From DATKNA01 sp963786765 (lineage in GTDB: Bacteria; Actinomycetota; Actinomycetes; Actinomycetales; Kineosporiaceae), in assembly GCA_963786765.1 (NCBI GenBank), contig CAWBAJ010000021.1, forward strand, positions 66,307-130,306: a stretch of DNA of 64,000 nucleotides, written 5' to 3'. The position numbers and the translations under genes are program-made. The notes under the pieces are model-generated. The model was not told the DNA's origin and did not search any database. It saw only the letters and a list, made by a program, of their open reading frames with translations. Position 1 is the stretch's first letter. Every line of letters starts with the position of its first letter. Below are positions 24,601-34,609 of this stretch, in pieces.

Positions 24601-26071
24601 ATGAGCGTTCTCGCCCTCGACCTCGGTACGGGGTCGGTGAAGGCAGCGCTCGTCGATGACGAGCTGCGCGTGCTGGCCCACACCTCCCGCCCGTATCCGG
24701 TCCGGGCGCCACGAGCCGGCGCGGCCGAGACCGAGACGGCCCACTGGGCCGAGGCGGTCGCGGACGCCGTCGCCGAACTCCTCGCCGGCGGTTCCCGGGC
24801 CACCCGCTCGCTGAGCGGCGTCGGGGTCACCGGCCAGATGCACGGGCTCGTCCTGCTCGGCGCCGACGGCGCCGCCCAGGGGCCCGCCCTGCTCTGGCCG
24901 GACACCCGCGCCACGGCGGAGGTCGAGCGGCTGCGGGTGGCGCCGCCCGCCGTCCGGGCACGGCTGGCGAACCCGCTGTCGCCGGGAATGACCGGCCCCC
25001 TGCTGGCCCTCGTCGGCGCGGACGGAGCCCGTCACGCTCTGGCACGCCGTGGCCGCCGTCCAGCCCAAGGACTGGTTGCGCGTCGCGATCGCCGGGCCCG
25101 GGCGCCGTCGCGGCGGACCCCAGCGACGCCAGCGCGACCCTGCTCTGGGACGTCCCGGGCAACCGCTGGGACGCGCAGGTGTGCGACCTGCTCCACGTCG
25201 ACCTCGCCCTGCTGCCGCCCGTAGGGCGTCGCACGACGTCGTCGGGCGGACGACGGGTGCGCTGGGCCTTCCGCCGGGCTTGCCGGTCGTGACCGGTGCC
25301 GCCGACACGGCCGCCGCCGCGCTCGGCACCGGGACCGTGCGACCCGGGCGCGGGCTGCTCGCCGTCGGTACGGGTGCGCAGGTCGTCGTCCCGCTGGCAG
25401 GCCCGGGCACCCCGCACCCGACCCCACCACTCACACCTACCGCTCGGCGGTGCCCGGCGGCTGGTACCGGATGGGCGCCGTGCAGAGCGCCGGCCTCACG
25501 CTGGAACGGGTGCTCGGCTGGTTGGGCGCGGGCTGGGACGAGGCGCTGGCCGCGCTCTCCGTCCCGCGCGAGGCCGCCGAGCGGCCGACCCCGTCTTCCT
25601 GCCGCACCTTTCGGGCGAGCGCACCCCGTGGCTCGACCCGGGCATGCGCGGGGCGTGGACCGGTCTCGGCCTCGAGCACGACCGCCCGGCCCTGCTCCGG
25701 TCGGCGCTCGCAGGGGTGGCCTGCGCCGTGGCCGATGCCTGGGACGCCGTCGCGGAGACGGGCGCGGATGCCGGGGCTGCCGTTCCTCGTGGGCGGCGGC
25801 TCGGTGCACTCCGGCCTGGCGACAGCTGCTCGCGGACACGCTGCGGACGCCGCTGCAGCCGGTCGCCGCCCCGCACGCGGGCGTGCTCGGCGCGGCGGCG
25901 CTCGCGCTGGCCGGCACGGGAGCCCTCGAGCTCGACGAGGCGGTCGAGCGGCTCGAGCAGGTCGCAGCCGGGGCCGGCGCGCCGCAGTACGTCGAGCCCG
26001 ACATCTCCGCGATCGGCTGGGTGCTCGACCTGCGCGCCCGCTTCGAGGACGCCCGGCACCGCCTCGCCTGA
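24601..26071 (+). pseudogene. xylB: Xylulokinase-like FGGY sugar kinase, multiple frameshifts
   Basis: The N-terminal ATPase fold (VLALDLGTGSVKAAL), the substrate motif GVTGQMHGLVLL and WPDTRA are those of xylulokinase. Downstream blocks continue in changing frames: VTLWHAVAAVQPKDWLR, DASATLLWDVPGNRWD, VVTGAADTAAAALG, VFLPHLSGERTPWLDP and FLVGGGSVHSG. Seven frame breaks lie near 25018, 25096, 25222, 25425, 25585, 25776 and 25823, both insertions and deletions. Since every conserved block survives, sequence error is likelier than decay, but this is the most damaged gene in the window. No xylose isomerase or sugar transporter is adjacent. Confidence 0.75.
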
Positions 26072-26106
26072 CCCTACGCAGCCGCCCGTTTCATCAGGAT
26101 CCGGGA

Positions 26107-27025
26107 TCAGGGCAGATGCAGCACGCCCTTGAGCAGGTCGTAGCCGATGAAGCTCACGGTGTCGAGGATCGTGTGCGCGACGATCAGCGGCAGAACCCGT
26201 CCGCGCCGCCGGAAGTACTCGGCGAAGATCACGCCCATCACCGACGTTGCCGAGGAACGGCCCGAAGCCCTGGTACAGGTGGTACGAGCCGCGCAGCAGG
26301 GCGCTCGCCGCGGTCGTCATCCGCGGGCCGACGCCCAGCTGCCGCAGCCGGGTCATGAGGTATCCGACGACGACGACCTCTTCGATCACGGCGTTCTTCA
26401 CGGCCTGGAGGAACAGCACCGGGAGCGTCCACCAGTAGGCGTTGAGCGCCTCCGGCACCACCCTCGCCGTGATGCCGAGGGCGTGGCCGACCAGGTAGAG
26501 GGCGATCCCGGGCACGCCGATGACGGCAGCCAGGACGGCACCGGTGCCGAGGTCCTTGAGCGGGCGGGTGCGGTCGAGCCCCAGCCGGCGGGAAACTGCG
26601 GATGGTGGTCCGGTCACCGGCGAGCAGCCACAGCGCCAGCGCCGCCGGCACGAGGGTGAACACGATGCCTGCGAGCTGGTAGGAGAGATCGACGTAGGGC
26701 CGCGGTGAGGCCGATTGGTTCAGCGTCGCCGTCTGCCGGCCCAGCGGGCCCTGGGTGAGCTTGGCGATCAGGTCGATCACGGAGTAGACGGCGGACGCCC
26801 CCAGCGAGAGCCCGAGCATGATCCAGACCTCGGCGACCAGCCGCGGGCGCGACGCGTTCGGGACGGCGACCGGCACCGAGCCGTCGGCCGGGACGGTCGA
26901 CCAGAGCGGCCGGGTGGCTCGCGACGGCACCGGCGTCGGCCAGCGGCACCGGGTCGGCGAGCGGCGCCGGCAGCGCCGGTCGCGGCGCGTTGCGGGGGCA
27001 CTCGCTCGTCGCTCATCCCGCTCAT
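26107..27025 (-). CDS. CPBP-family intramembrane metalloprotease, frameshifted as assembled
   Basis: A polytopic protein of the Abi/CAAX-protease-like family. Conserved motifs are present in order: the glutamate pair in NAVIEEVVVVGYLMTRL, the His of GSYHLYQGFGPFLGN, and the terminal HTILDTVSF. These supply the predicted zinc ligands. The start is ATG 27016 (SDERVPPQ) or ATG 27025. Three frame breaks lie near 26930, 26598 and 26243. The stop TGA is at 26107-26109. Members process prenylated or small peptides, but the substrate here is unknown. It diverges from agmatine deiminase. Confidence 0.75.
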
Positions 27026-27078
27026 TGTGCGCGTTGCTAGGTTCTCCCCGACCCGTCGGCCCTACTCGGAGGTGACCC

Positions 27079-28177
27079 ATGCCCGGCGTGCTGCCCGGCA
27101 CCCCGCGCGAGGACGGCTTCCGGATGCCGGCCGAGTGGGAGCCGCACGACGGCTGTTACCTGGTGTGGCCGGAGCGGCCCGACACCTGGCGGGACGGCGG
27201 CAAGCCGGCGCAGGCCGCGTGGGTGCGGCTCGCGAGCTGAGATCGCGGCGAGCGAGCAGGTCACCGTCGTGGCGAGCGGCCGGCAGTGGCGCAACGCGCG
27301 GGCGCGGCTGCCGCGGCAGGTCCGGGTCGTCGAGGGCGACGACGGACGACGCCTGGGTGCGCGACACCGGCCCCACGTTCGTCACCGCCGACAGCGGGCG
27401 ACGCCGCGCCGTGGACTGGCGGTTCAACGCCTGGGGCGGCCTGCGCGGGGGGCTGTTCTTCCCATGGGACAGCGACGACGTGCTCGGGCAGAAGATCGCC
27501 GAGCTGGAGGGCGCCGACTGCTACCAGCCGCCGCTGGTGATGGAGGGCGGCTCGTTCGACGTCGACGGGCAGGGGACGGCGCTCACGACCGCCGGAGTGC
27601 CTGCTCGATCCCAACCGCAATCCGGACCTGCGCCAGGACGAGATCGAAGGGTTCCTCTGCGGGCACCTCGGCGTCGAGAAGGTCGTATGGATCCCGCGCG
27701 GGCGTCCACCTCGACGAGACCGACGGCCACGTCGACAACATGGCGCGGTTCGTCGCCCCGGGCGTCGTCGTCCTGACCTGGACCCACGACACCTCCGATC
27801 CCCAGTACGAGCGTTCGGTGGAAGCGCTGGAGGTGCTGCGCTCGACCCGGGACGCGCGCGGCCGCGAGCTCGAGGTCGTCCTGCTGCACCAGCCCGGCCC
27901 GCTGACGATCACCGAGCACGAGGCAGCGGGCGTGGACGCCGTCGCGGGAACGCAGCCGCGGACGGCGGGGCAGCGGATGGCGGGCTCGTACGTGAACTCC
28001 TACATCGGCAACCAGGTGGTGGTCGTCCCCGTCTTCGACGACCCGCACGACGAGCCTGCCCTCGCCACGTACGCCGCGATGTTCCCCGGCCGTCGCGTCG
28101 TGCCCGTGCCCGGCCGGGAGATCCTGCTCGGCGGCGGCAACGTGCACTGCGTGACCCAGCAGGTGCCCCGCGCCTGA
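27079..28177 (+). CDS. Agmatine deiminase, frameshifted as assembled
   Basis: About 365 residues of the peptidyl-arginine-deiminase-like family, converting agmatine to N-carbamoylputrescine and ammonia. It starts at ATG 27079 behind CGGAGGTG. Motifs: MPAEWEPHDGCYLVWPERPD, DDAWVRDTGPTFV, WRFNAWGGL, MEGGSFDVDGQGT, HLDETDGHVDN and GGGNVHCVTQQVP with the catalytic Cys. Breaks near 27236, 27345, 27594 and 27706 are each one extra base. No N-carbamoylputrescine amidase is in the window, so the second step is encoded elsewhere. Stop codons of this gene and the convergent methyltransferase share the palindrome CTGAGTCAG. Confidence 0.88.
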
Positions 28178-28178
28178 G

Positions 28179-29021
28179 TCAGCGCCAGATCACCACGTCG
28201 ACGTCCTCCGCCCGCTCTGCGAAGACGCCGTCCGGCGACGTCTGGAGCAGGAGGGCCCGCAGGTCGTCCCCGAACGCGGCCAGCCTCGGGCCGAACAGGT
28301 GCGGGGCCGATCCGGACAGCGAGAACACCGCGGAGACCACCTCGTCGACGCCGCGGCGGACCACTTGGCCCTGCTCGACGTACACCCGCTGGGGGCCCCG
28401 GTAGCCGGCGGCGCGCATCACGTCCTCCTCGCCGCTGCGCGGCTGGAGCAGCACGCCCTGCCCCGCCCGCGGCGTCGTCCCGAGGTAGGCCTGGACCAGC
28501 CGGCGGATCGCCTCCCACGGGGGCCGGGGGGCGGGGAGAGCATCGTCGCCGGGTGCGCCCTGGTGGGTGGTGGCCTTGACGTGCACCCAGGCGCCGCCCG
28601 GTTCGAGCATGCCCCGCACGTGCTCGGCCACAAGCGCCTGGTCCATCCAGTGGAAGGACTGGGCGAACGTCACGACCCGGAACGCCCCGAGCGCCGCCGG
28701 CAGCTCCTCGGCTCGCAGCCGGTGCCAGCGGACGTTCCGCACCCCTCGTTCCTGCGCGAGCCGGGCGGCCTGCTCGAGCATGCCGGCGTCCGCGTCGACG
28801 CCGACCGCCTCGGCGACGTGCGGGGCGAGCAGGAGCGTCAGCGCGCCGGGCCCGCACCCCACGTCGAGCAGGCGCCCGCTGCCGTCGAGCCCGACCGCGT
28901 CGGCGATCGCCCGGGCGAGCGCGGGCGGGTAGGGCATCCGGCCCGCGACGTAGTGCGGGGCGCTCCCTGCGTAGAGCGTCTCGTCCCAGCTCCACTCCTG
29001 GTCGGGCACGCCCGTCAGCAT
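28179..29021 (-). CDS. Class I SAM-dependent methyltransferase
   Basis: 280 residues from ATG 29021, with AGGAG upstream. The SAM-binding motif I is LLDVGCGPGALTLLLA (residue ~50), followed by VGVDADAGML and VTFAQSFHWMD, the pattern of Methyltransf_11/25 enzymes acting on small molecules. The substrate cannot be read from sequence. It is unbroken although its neighbours on both sides are frameshifted. Confidence 0.85.
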   Translation of the reverse strand: MLTGVPDQEWSWDETLYAGSAPHYVAGRMPYPPALARAIADAVGLDGSGRLLDVGCGPGALTLLLAPHVAEAVGVDADAGMLEQAARLAQERGVRNVRWHRLRAEELPAALGAFRVVTFAQSFHWMDQALVAEHVRGMLEPGGAWVHVKATTHQGAPGDDALPAPRPPWEAIRRLVQAYLGTTPRAGQGVLLQPRSGEEDVMRAAGYRGPQRVYVEQGQVVRRGVDEVVSAVFSLSGSAPHLFGPRLAAFGDDLRALLLQTSPDGVFAERAEDVDVVIWR

Positions 29022-29066
29022 GTCGCGCTCCTGGTGATCGCGCCCCCGGACGGGAAGACTGCGGGA

Positions 29067-30359
29067 ATGGACCTGCTGCTGCGCAACGCCCGACTGCTGG
29101 GTGCGGACGACGTCACCGACATCGCCGTCGAGGGCGGCCGGGTCAGCGCTCTGGGGGCGGCCGGGGCCGGCGGGACCCGGAGGGCGACGGAGTCGACGCA
29201 GGAGATCGACCTCGAGGGCCGGCTGGTCACGCCACCCCTGGTCGAGCCGCACATCCACCTGGACGCCGTGCTCACGGTGGGGCAGCCGCGGCCCAACGTG
29301 TCCGGCTCGCTGTTCGAGGGCATCGCGGTCTGGGCCGAGCGGGTGCGGACGCTGTCGAAGGAGGACGTGCGCACCCGGGTCCGCGAGGTGCTGCTCTGGC
29401 AGCTGGCGAACGGCGTGCAGGCCGTTCGCAGCCATGTCGACGTGTGCGACCCGCGATTCCACGCGGTGCACGCCCTGCTCGAGCTGCGCGAGGAGTTCGC
29501 CGGCCTCCTCGACCTCCAGCTCGTCGCCTTCCCGCAGCAGGGGATCTTCGGCTACGACGGCGGCCCGGCGCTGATGCGCCGGGCGGTGGAGAACGGCGCG
29601 GACGTCGTCGGCGCGATCCCGCACTTCGAGCTCACCCGCGAGGACGGCGTCGAGTCGGTGCGCTTCGCGTTCGCCCTGGCGGAGGACAACGGGCTGCAGG
29701 TCGACATCCACTGCGACGAGACCGACGACGACCACGCCCGCTTCGTCGAGGTCATGGTCGCGGAGACGATCAAGCGCGGGATGGCCGGGCCGGGTCACCG
29801 CCAGCCACACCACGGCCATGCACTCCTACAACCAGGCCTATGCGAGCCGCCTGATCACGAACATCGCGCCGGGCCGGTCTGAACATGGTGACGAACCCGC
29901 TGGACAACTCCGTGCTCCAGGGCCGGTTCGACACGGGGCCGGTGCGGCGCGGGCACACCCGGGTCAAGGAGCTGATCGCGGCGGGTGTGAACGTCGCCAT
30001 CGGCAACGACTCGGTGATGGACCCCTGGTACCCGCTCGGGTACGCGGACCCCGCGCAGGCTGCCTTCGTCCTGGCGCATTTCGCGCACATGAGCGGCGCC
30101 GCCGAGCTCCCGTACCTGCTCGAGATGATCACGACGAATCCCGCGCGCGGCGCTCGGCCTCGACGACGAGGGCCTTCGCGTGGGGGGACCGGCCAGCCTC
30201 GTCGTCTTCGACGCCCCGACGCCCGAGGACGCGCTACGCCGCGTCACGCCGCGGTTCCTCGTGCTGCGCGACGGCGTGGTCGTCGCCCGCACCGTGCCGT
30301 CGCGCACGACGGTGACGGCGCTCGGCGACACCCGCGAGGTCACCTTCCTGCGCCCCTGA
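29067..30359 (+). CDS. codA: Cytosine deaminase (CodA-type amidohydrolase), frameshifted as assembled
   Basis: About 429 residues. Metal and substrate motifs of CodA are all present: EPHIHLDAVLTVGQPRPN, SGSLFEGIAVWAER, VRSHVDVCD, DLQLVAFPQQGIF, GAIPHFELTREDG, DIHCDETDDDHARF, ASHTTAMHSYNQAY, NPLDNSVLQGRFD, RRGHTRVKEL and GNDSVMDPWYPLG. It deaminates cytosine to uracil and ammonia. Extra bases near 29789, 29876 and 30149 break the frame and together restore it. The convergent cytosine permease makes a codA/codB-like salvage unit, though in opposite orientation instead of an operon. Confidence 0.87.
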
Positions 30360-31798
30360 CGGTCGGCCGGTGAGGTCGTCCGGGACCACGAGCTCCTCGT
30401 CGGTCCGGTCGCGCTGCATCCAGGAATCCGATCGGCAGTACAGCCCGGCGGCGAGCAGGAAGCCGACCTCGAACGCGATGTCGTCGAGGTCGGCGTTCTG
30501 CCGGGCGCAAGTAGCCGACGAACTGCTGCTGGTTCGAGAAGAGCAGGATCGACACGGCCCCCGCGACGAACATCGCAACCCAGCCGGCCCACGGGTTGTG
30601 CCGGGAGTCGAAGAGGAACCCCTCGACCCGGTGACGGCGTCGCAGGTACCAGTCGGCGAACACGACGCCGAGCCACGGGCCGATCCAGTAGGCGATGACG
30701 AGCAGGAAGTTCTCGTACCGGCTCGGGTCGTCCAGGCTCGTGAGGGCCGCGAGGAAGCCCAGCACGCCGAAGACGACGGCGACGATCGCGCGCCGCAGGG
30801 CCAGCGACAGCCTGAAGCCGAGCGCGAGGAAGGACATCGTCCCCGAATAGATGTTGATGGCGTTCGCCGAGACGGCCCCCACGGCGATCGCGAGCAGCAC
30901 CAGGTCGGCGACGAGGGTCGGCATCGCGAAGGTGAAAGCCGCGGTGGGGGTGGCGCCGGACGGCGTCGCGACGGTCGCCGAGAGCGCGCCCAGGACCTCG
31001 AGCACCACGCAGGACACGAACACGCCGAGCCCCGACCAGAGCGCGATCGCGCGCCTGTCGGCGTCCGGGCGGAAGTAGCGGGTGTAGTCACTGGCGTACG
31101 GGTTCCAGCCGGCGGCGTACCCGAACGTCGCTCCCAGCGCGAGCAGGAAGCCACCGATCCCTCCGCCGCCGGTCGCCGCCGAGGGGGCGGACTTGCCCAC
31201 GACATAGATGGCGCCGAGAACGAACGCCACCGCCAGCAGCGGGAAGGCGATCCGCTCGAACGCGTGCACGAAGTTGTGCCCGAGGTAGGCGATCACGATC
31301 TGCGCGGCGACCACGATCACGAGGCAGAGCCACTTCGGCAGCGACGTCAGCGTGTTCAGGGCCAAGGTCCCGCTGACGCTGTTGACGGCGAACCAGCCGA
31401 TCCCCGCGGTCAGCGCGTTCACGCCGGCGGGTAGCACGTTCCCCCAGTACCCGAAGGGGATCCGCGACTGGATCATCTGTGGGACGCCGTAGAGAGGGCC
31501 GCGGGAGCTGAGCAGCCCGTGCGACACGGAACCGAGCGCCGGACCCGAGGGCGATGGCGAGCACCGCCTGCCAGAAGGTGAGCTGGAACGCCACGATCGC
31601 CAGGACGCCGACGAACACGGTGGCGAACTCGAGGTTCGGCGACGTCCAGGTCCAGAACAGGGTGAGCGGGCGGCCGTGCCGTTCCGCGAGCGGGATGTAC
31701 TCGGCGCCGCCGGGCTCGACGGCGACCACGCGCTCGCCGTACTCGCCCTCCCGGATCTGCGCTCGGACGGACGGGGTGGGACCGGTCGACGCGGACAC
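30234..31798 (-). CDS. NCS1-family cytosine/purine permease, frameshifted as assembled
   Basis: About 520 residues with twelve helices. GTG 31798 follows AGGAGG by five bases. Diagnostic NCS1 motifs: LGPALGSVSHGLLSSRGP, PQMIQSRIPFGYWGN, NALTAGIGWFAVN and AAGWNPYASDYTRYF. An extra base in the CCC at 31544-31546 and another near 30510 break the frame. As read, the tail after residue ~480 runs antisense into the end of codA with a stop at 30234; the native stop is probably near 30360. Import of cytosine for the neighbouring deaminase is the likely role. Confidence 0.82.
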
Positions 31799-31880
31799 GG
31801 AACCCTCCTCGGGGGCCGGGACGGGGGCTTCCCGAGCGCACAGTAAACCCCCGGCACTCCGCGCGGGAGAGGATGGGGAC

Positions 31881-33110
31881 GTGCCCGAGCCCCTCGAGCC
31901 CGCCCTCGGGCGGCTGCGCCCGCTGCTCGCCGCCCCGGAGCGCCTGGTCCGGGCCGTCGGAGCCGGACGGCGACGCGGCGCGCAGCCCGCGTTCGCGCGG
32001 GTGGAGCTGCGCCCGGTGCGGCTCAAGTCCGGCCTGCGGCTCCAGGTCACGACGACCGACGGGGGTACGCCGGTCCCCACGATCCGCACGGCGAACCACG
32101 CCCCGGGCGAGGACGCGGAGCGCGCGGTCGACGCCCTTCTCGCCGAGCCGTTCGGAAACTGGCACGTCGAGACCCGCGACGAGGTGATCCAGCTCCGCGT
32201 GACCAAGAGCGGCGAGCGCGCAGGTCCACCGCCGGCAGCCGGCCGAGCCACGGGACTCGGGCCAGGCCAGAGCGGCCGTCGCGCACGACCGCCCCAAGCA
32301 GCACCTGCTCGACCCGGGCGACCCGCTGTTCGCGGCCCTGGGCGCGGACGCCGACAAGCGCCGGCAGGTCGACGCCTTCCTCCGGCAGCTCGTCGCGGCC
32401 GCCGGCCGAACGATCGAGGCGGTCCGCGCGACAGGACCGCCCGCTGCGCGTCGTCGATCTCGGCTGCGGGAACGCCTACCTGACCTTCGCCGCTCACCGC
32501 TACCTCAGCGGGCTGCTGCCCGGCGGCGTGCAGACGCTCGGCGTCGACGTCCGGCCCGACCTCGTCGCGCGGAACACCCGCCTGGCCGGCGAACTCGCAC
32601 TCTCGGGCCTGGAGTTCGCCGTCGGCACGATCGAGGGTGCTGATCTCCACGGGGACGTCGACGTGGTCCTCGCCCTCCACGCCTGTGACACGGCCACGGA
32701 CGACGCACTCGCCCGCGCGGTCGCCTGGCGGGCGCTCGGTGATCCTCGCGGCCCCGTGCTGCCACCACGACGTGCAGCGCCAGCTCGACGAGGCACGCGC
32801 CGCGGGCGTCCAGCCGCCGGCGCCGCATGCGGCCCTCGTGCGCCACCCCATCCTGCGGGAGCGGTTCGCGGACGTGCTCACGGACACCTTCCGCTCCCAG
32901 CTGCTGCGCCTCGCCGGGTACGGGGTCGACGTCGTCGAGTTCGTCGACTCCCGGCACACGCCGCGCAACGCTCTGATCCGCGCCTCCCGCTGCGACCGGC
33001 CGGCGCTGGACGAGCAGGCGCTCGCCGCGGAGCACGCCGAACTGGCCGCCGCATGGCACGTCCGTCCGGCGCTCGCGGAGCGGCTACGGCGCCAGGCCGG
33101 GTGCGCCTGA
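31881..33110 (+). CDS. SAM-dependent methyltransferase (Methyltransf_32/GSTCD-like), frameshifted as assembled
   Basis: About 408 residues from GTG 31881, with GAGGAT six bases upstream (leaderless). The N-terminal 110 residues (ARVELRPVRLKSGLRLQV, NHAPGEDAERAVDALL) form a substrate domain. The catalytic domain has VVDLGCGNAYLTFAAHRYL, then ALHACDTATDDAL and APCCHHDVQRQL, the features of this RNA/protein-methyltransferase-like family. Extra bases near 32222, 32437 and 32741 break the frame. Target unknown. It diverges from the permease. Confidence 0.78.
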
Positions 33111-33251
33111 CCGTGGCAGTGGTGGTGTACGTGACCGTGGAGGTTGCGGTCGCTGAACGACCCGGATCCGCCACGGCCCGGTGCCACCCCCGCTTCCAGG
33201 CTCGACGACGTCGCGAGGGTTGGCGGCCTCTGCTCATGGGATCGTTCCGGG

Positions 33252-34441
33252 GTGAGGGGGAGACGTGTGGCTGCAGCCCTGGGGCTGATCGCCGCGGTCT
33301 TCGCGCCATTGGCATCCCTCGTGGCCGCTCCGGCAGCGGCGGTGGCCGTGGCGCCTGCGGGCGACAGGTTCGGACGTCGACCGGCGGGTGCTGGACTCGC
33401 GGGTCAGCGAGTCCTCTGGGCTGGCGGTGAGCCCGCAGCACCGCGGAGTGCTGTGGACGCACGACGACTCGGGGAACCCGCCGCTGCTCTTCGCGCTCGC
33501 CCGCGAACGGCCGGGTCGCCGGAACGCTGAGGCTGCGAGGGACCGGAAACGTCGACTGGGAGGCGCTGGCCTCGTTCCGGGACGCCGGGGGCCGAGCACT
33601 GCTCGCCGTCGGCGACCTCGGCGACAACCGCGGGGACCGGAAACACGTCGAGGTCGACGTCGTCCCCGAGCCGGCACGACTCGACGCCGCGGCCGAGACC
33701 GAGGCGGCGCCGCTGCTGCGCCTGCTCCTGACGTACCCGGACGGTCCGGCGGACGCCGAGGCGCTGCTCGTGGACACCTCGCGGCGGCGCATGTTCGTCG
33801 TGACCAAAGGGCTGTTCGGCGGCAGCGTCTACCTGGTGCCCGCGACGGGCTGGGACGGGAGGACGCCGCGGCACCCGACCGTGCGCTCGGCCCGCCTGGT
33901 CCATGTCGGCGACGTCCCGCTGGGCCTCGTCACCGACGGCACGGTCGCACCGGGCGGGTCGGTGCTGCTGCGGACGTACGCCGGGGTCGCGTCGTTCGCG
34001 CCGTTCCCCGTCGAGCGCGGCGACGCCGCCCTCGCGCCGCTGGCGTCCGCCGGGCTGCCGCTGCAACCTCAGGGGGAGGGGCTGGCTCTCACGCCAGACG
34101 GGCGCGCGGTCCTGCTGTCGTCGGAGGGCGCCCGGGAGCCTGTGCTGCGGGTGGCCCTCACGGCGTCGGTCCGAGCGGCGCTGTCGGCGTCCGGGACAGC
34201 GGCACCCTCGTCCTCACCTCCATCATCACCATCAGCGTCACCTTCACCTTCACCTTCGCCTTCACCTTCGCCATCGGCGTCGCGCCGCCCGCCGGACCCG
34301 CCCGGCGCCACTGCGGCCGGCGCCGGAACCGGCAGTGCGGACTCCGGGAGCGGGCCGAGCCCGCTGCCCTGGGGCGCGCTCGCCGTCGCCGCCGGGGTGG
34401 TTGCGGCGATCGCGATCGGCACCGCCCGCTTCCGCCGCTGA
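33252..34441 (+). CDS. Secreted propeller-like protein with C-terminal membrane anchor, frameshifted as assembled
   Basis: About 396 residues from GTG 33252. A signal peptide (RRVAAALGLIAAVFAPLA) is followed by a beta-propeller-like body: SGLAVSPQHRGVLWTHDDSG, TGNVDWEALA, LLAVGDLGDN, MFVVTKGLFGGSVYLVP and GLALTPDGRAVLLSSEG. A Ser-Pro repeat linker and one helix (LPWGALAVAAGVVAAIAIG) end in FRR, so the body is held outside the membrane. Extra bases near 33371 and 33495 break the frame. It precedes another exported protein gene. Function unknown. Confidence 0.7.
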
Positions 34442-34609
34442 CGTCGCAGACGTCGCTGACGCCGCGAACCGTGATCCACATCCGTGACCGGTACGGGGCT
34501 ATCGTCGCCTTCGTCCGACGGCGGCGGGGGTGCCGCGAGCACCGAGGACCTCGGCGATCCCGGACCGCCCCTGGCGTCCCCGCGCACCGGCACGCGAGGA
34601 AGGGGTTCC

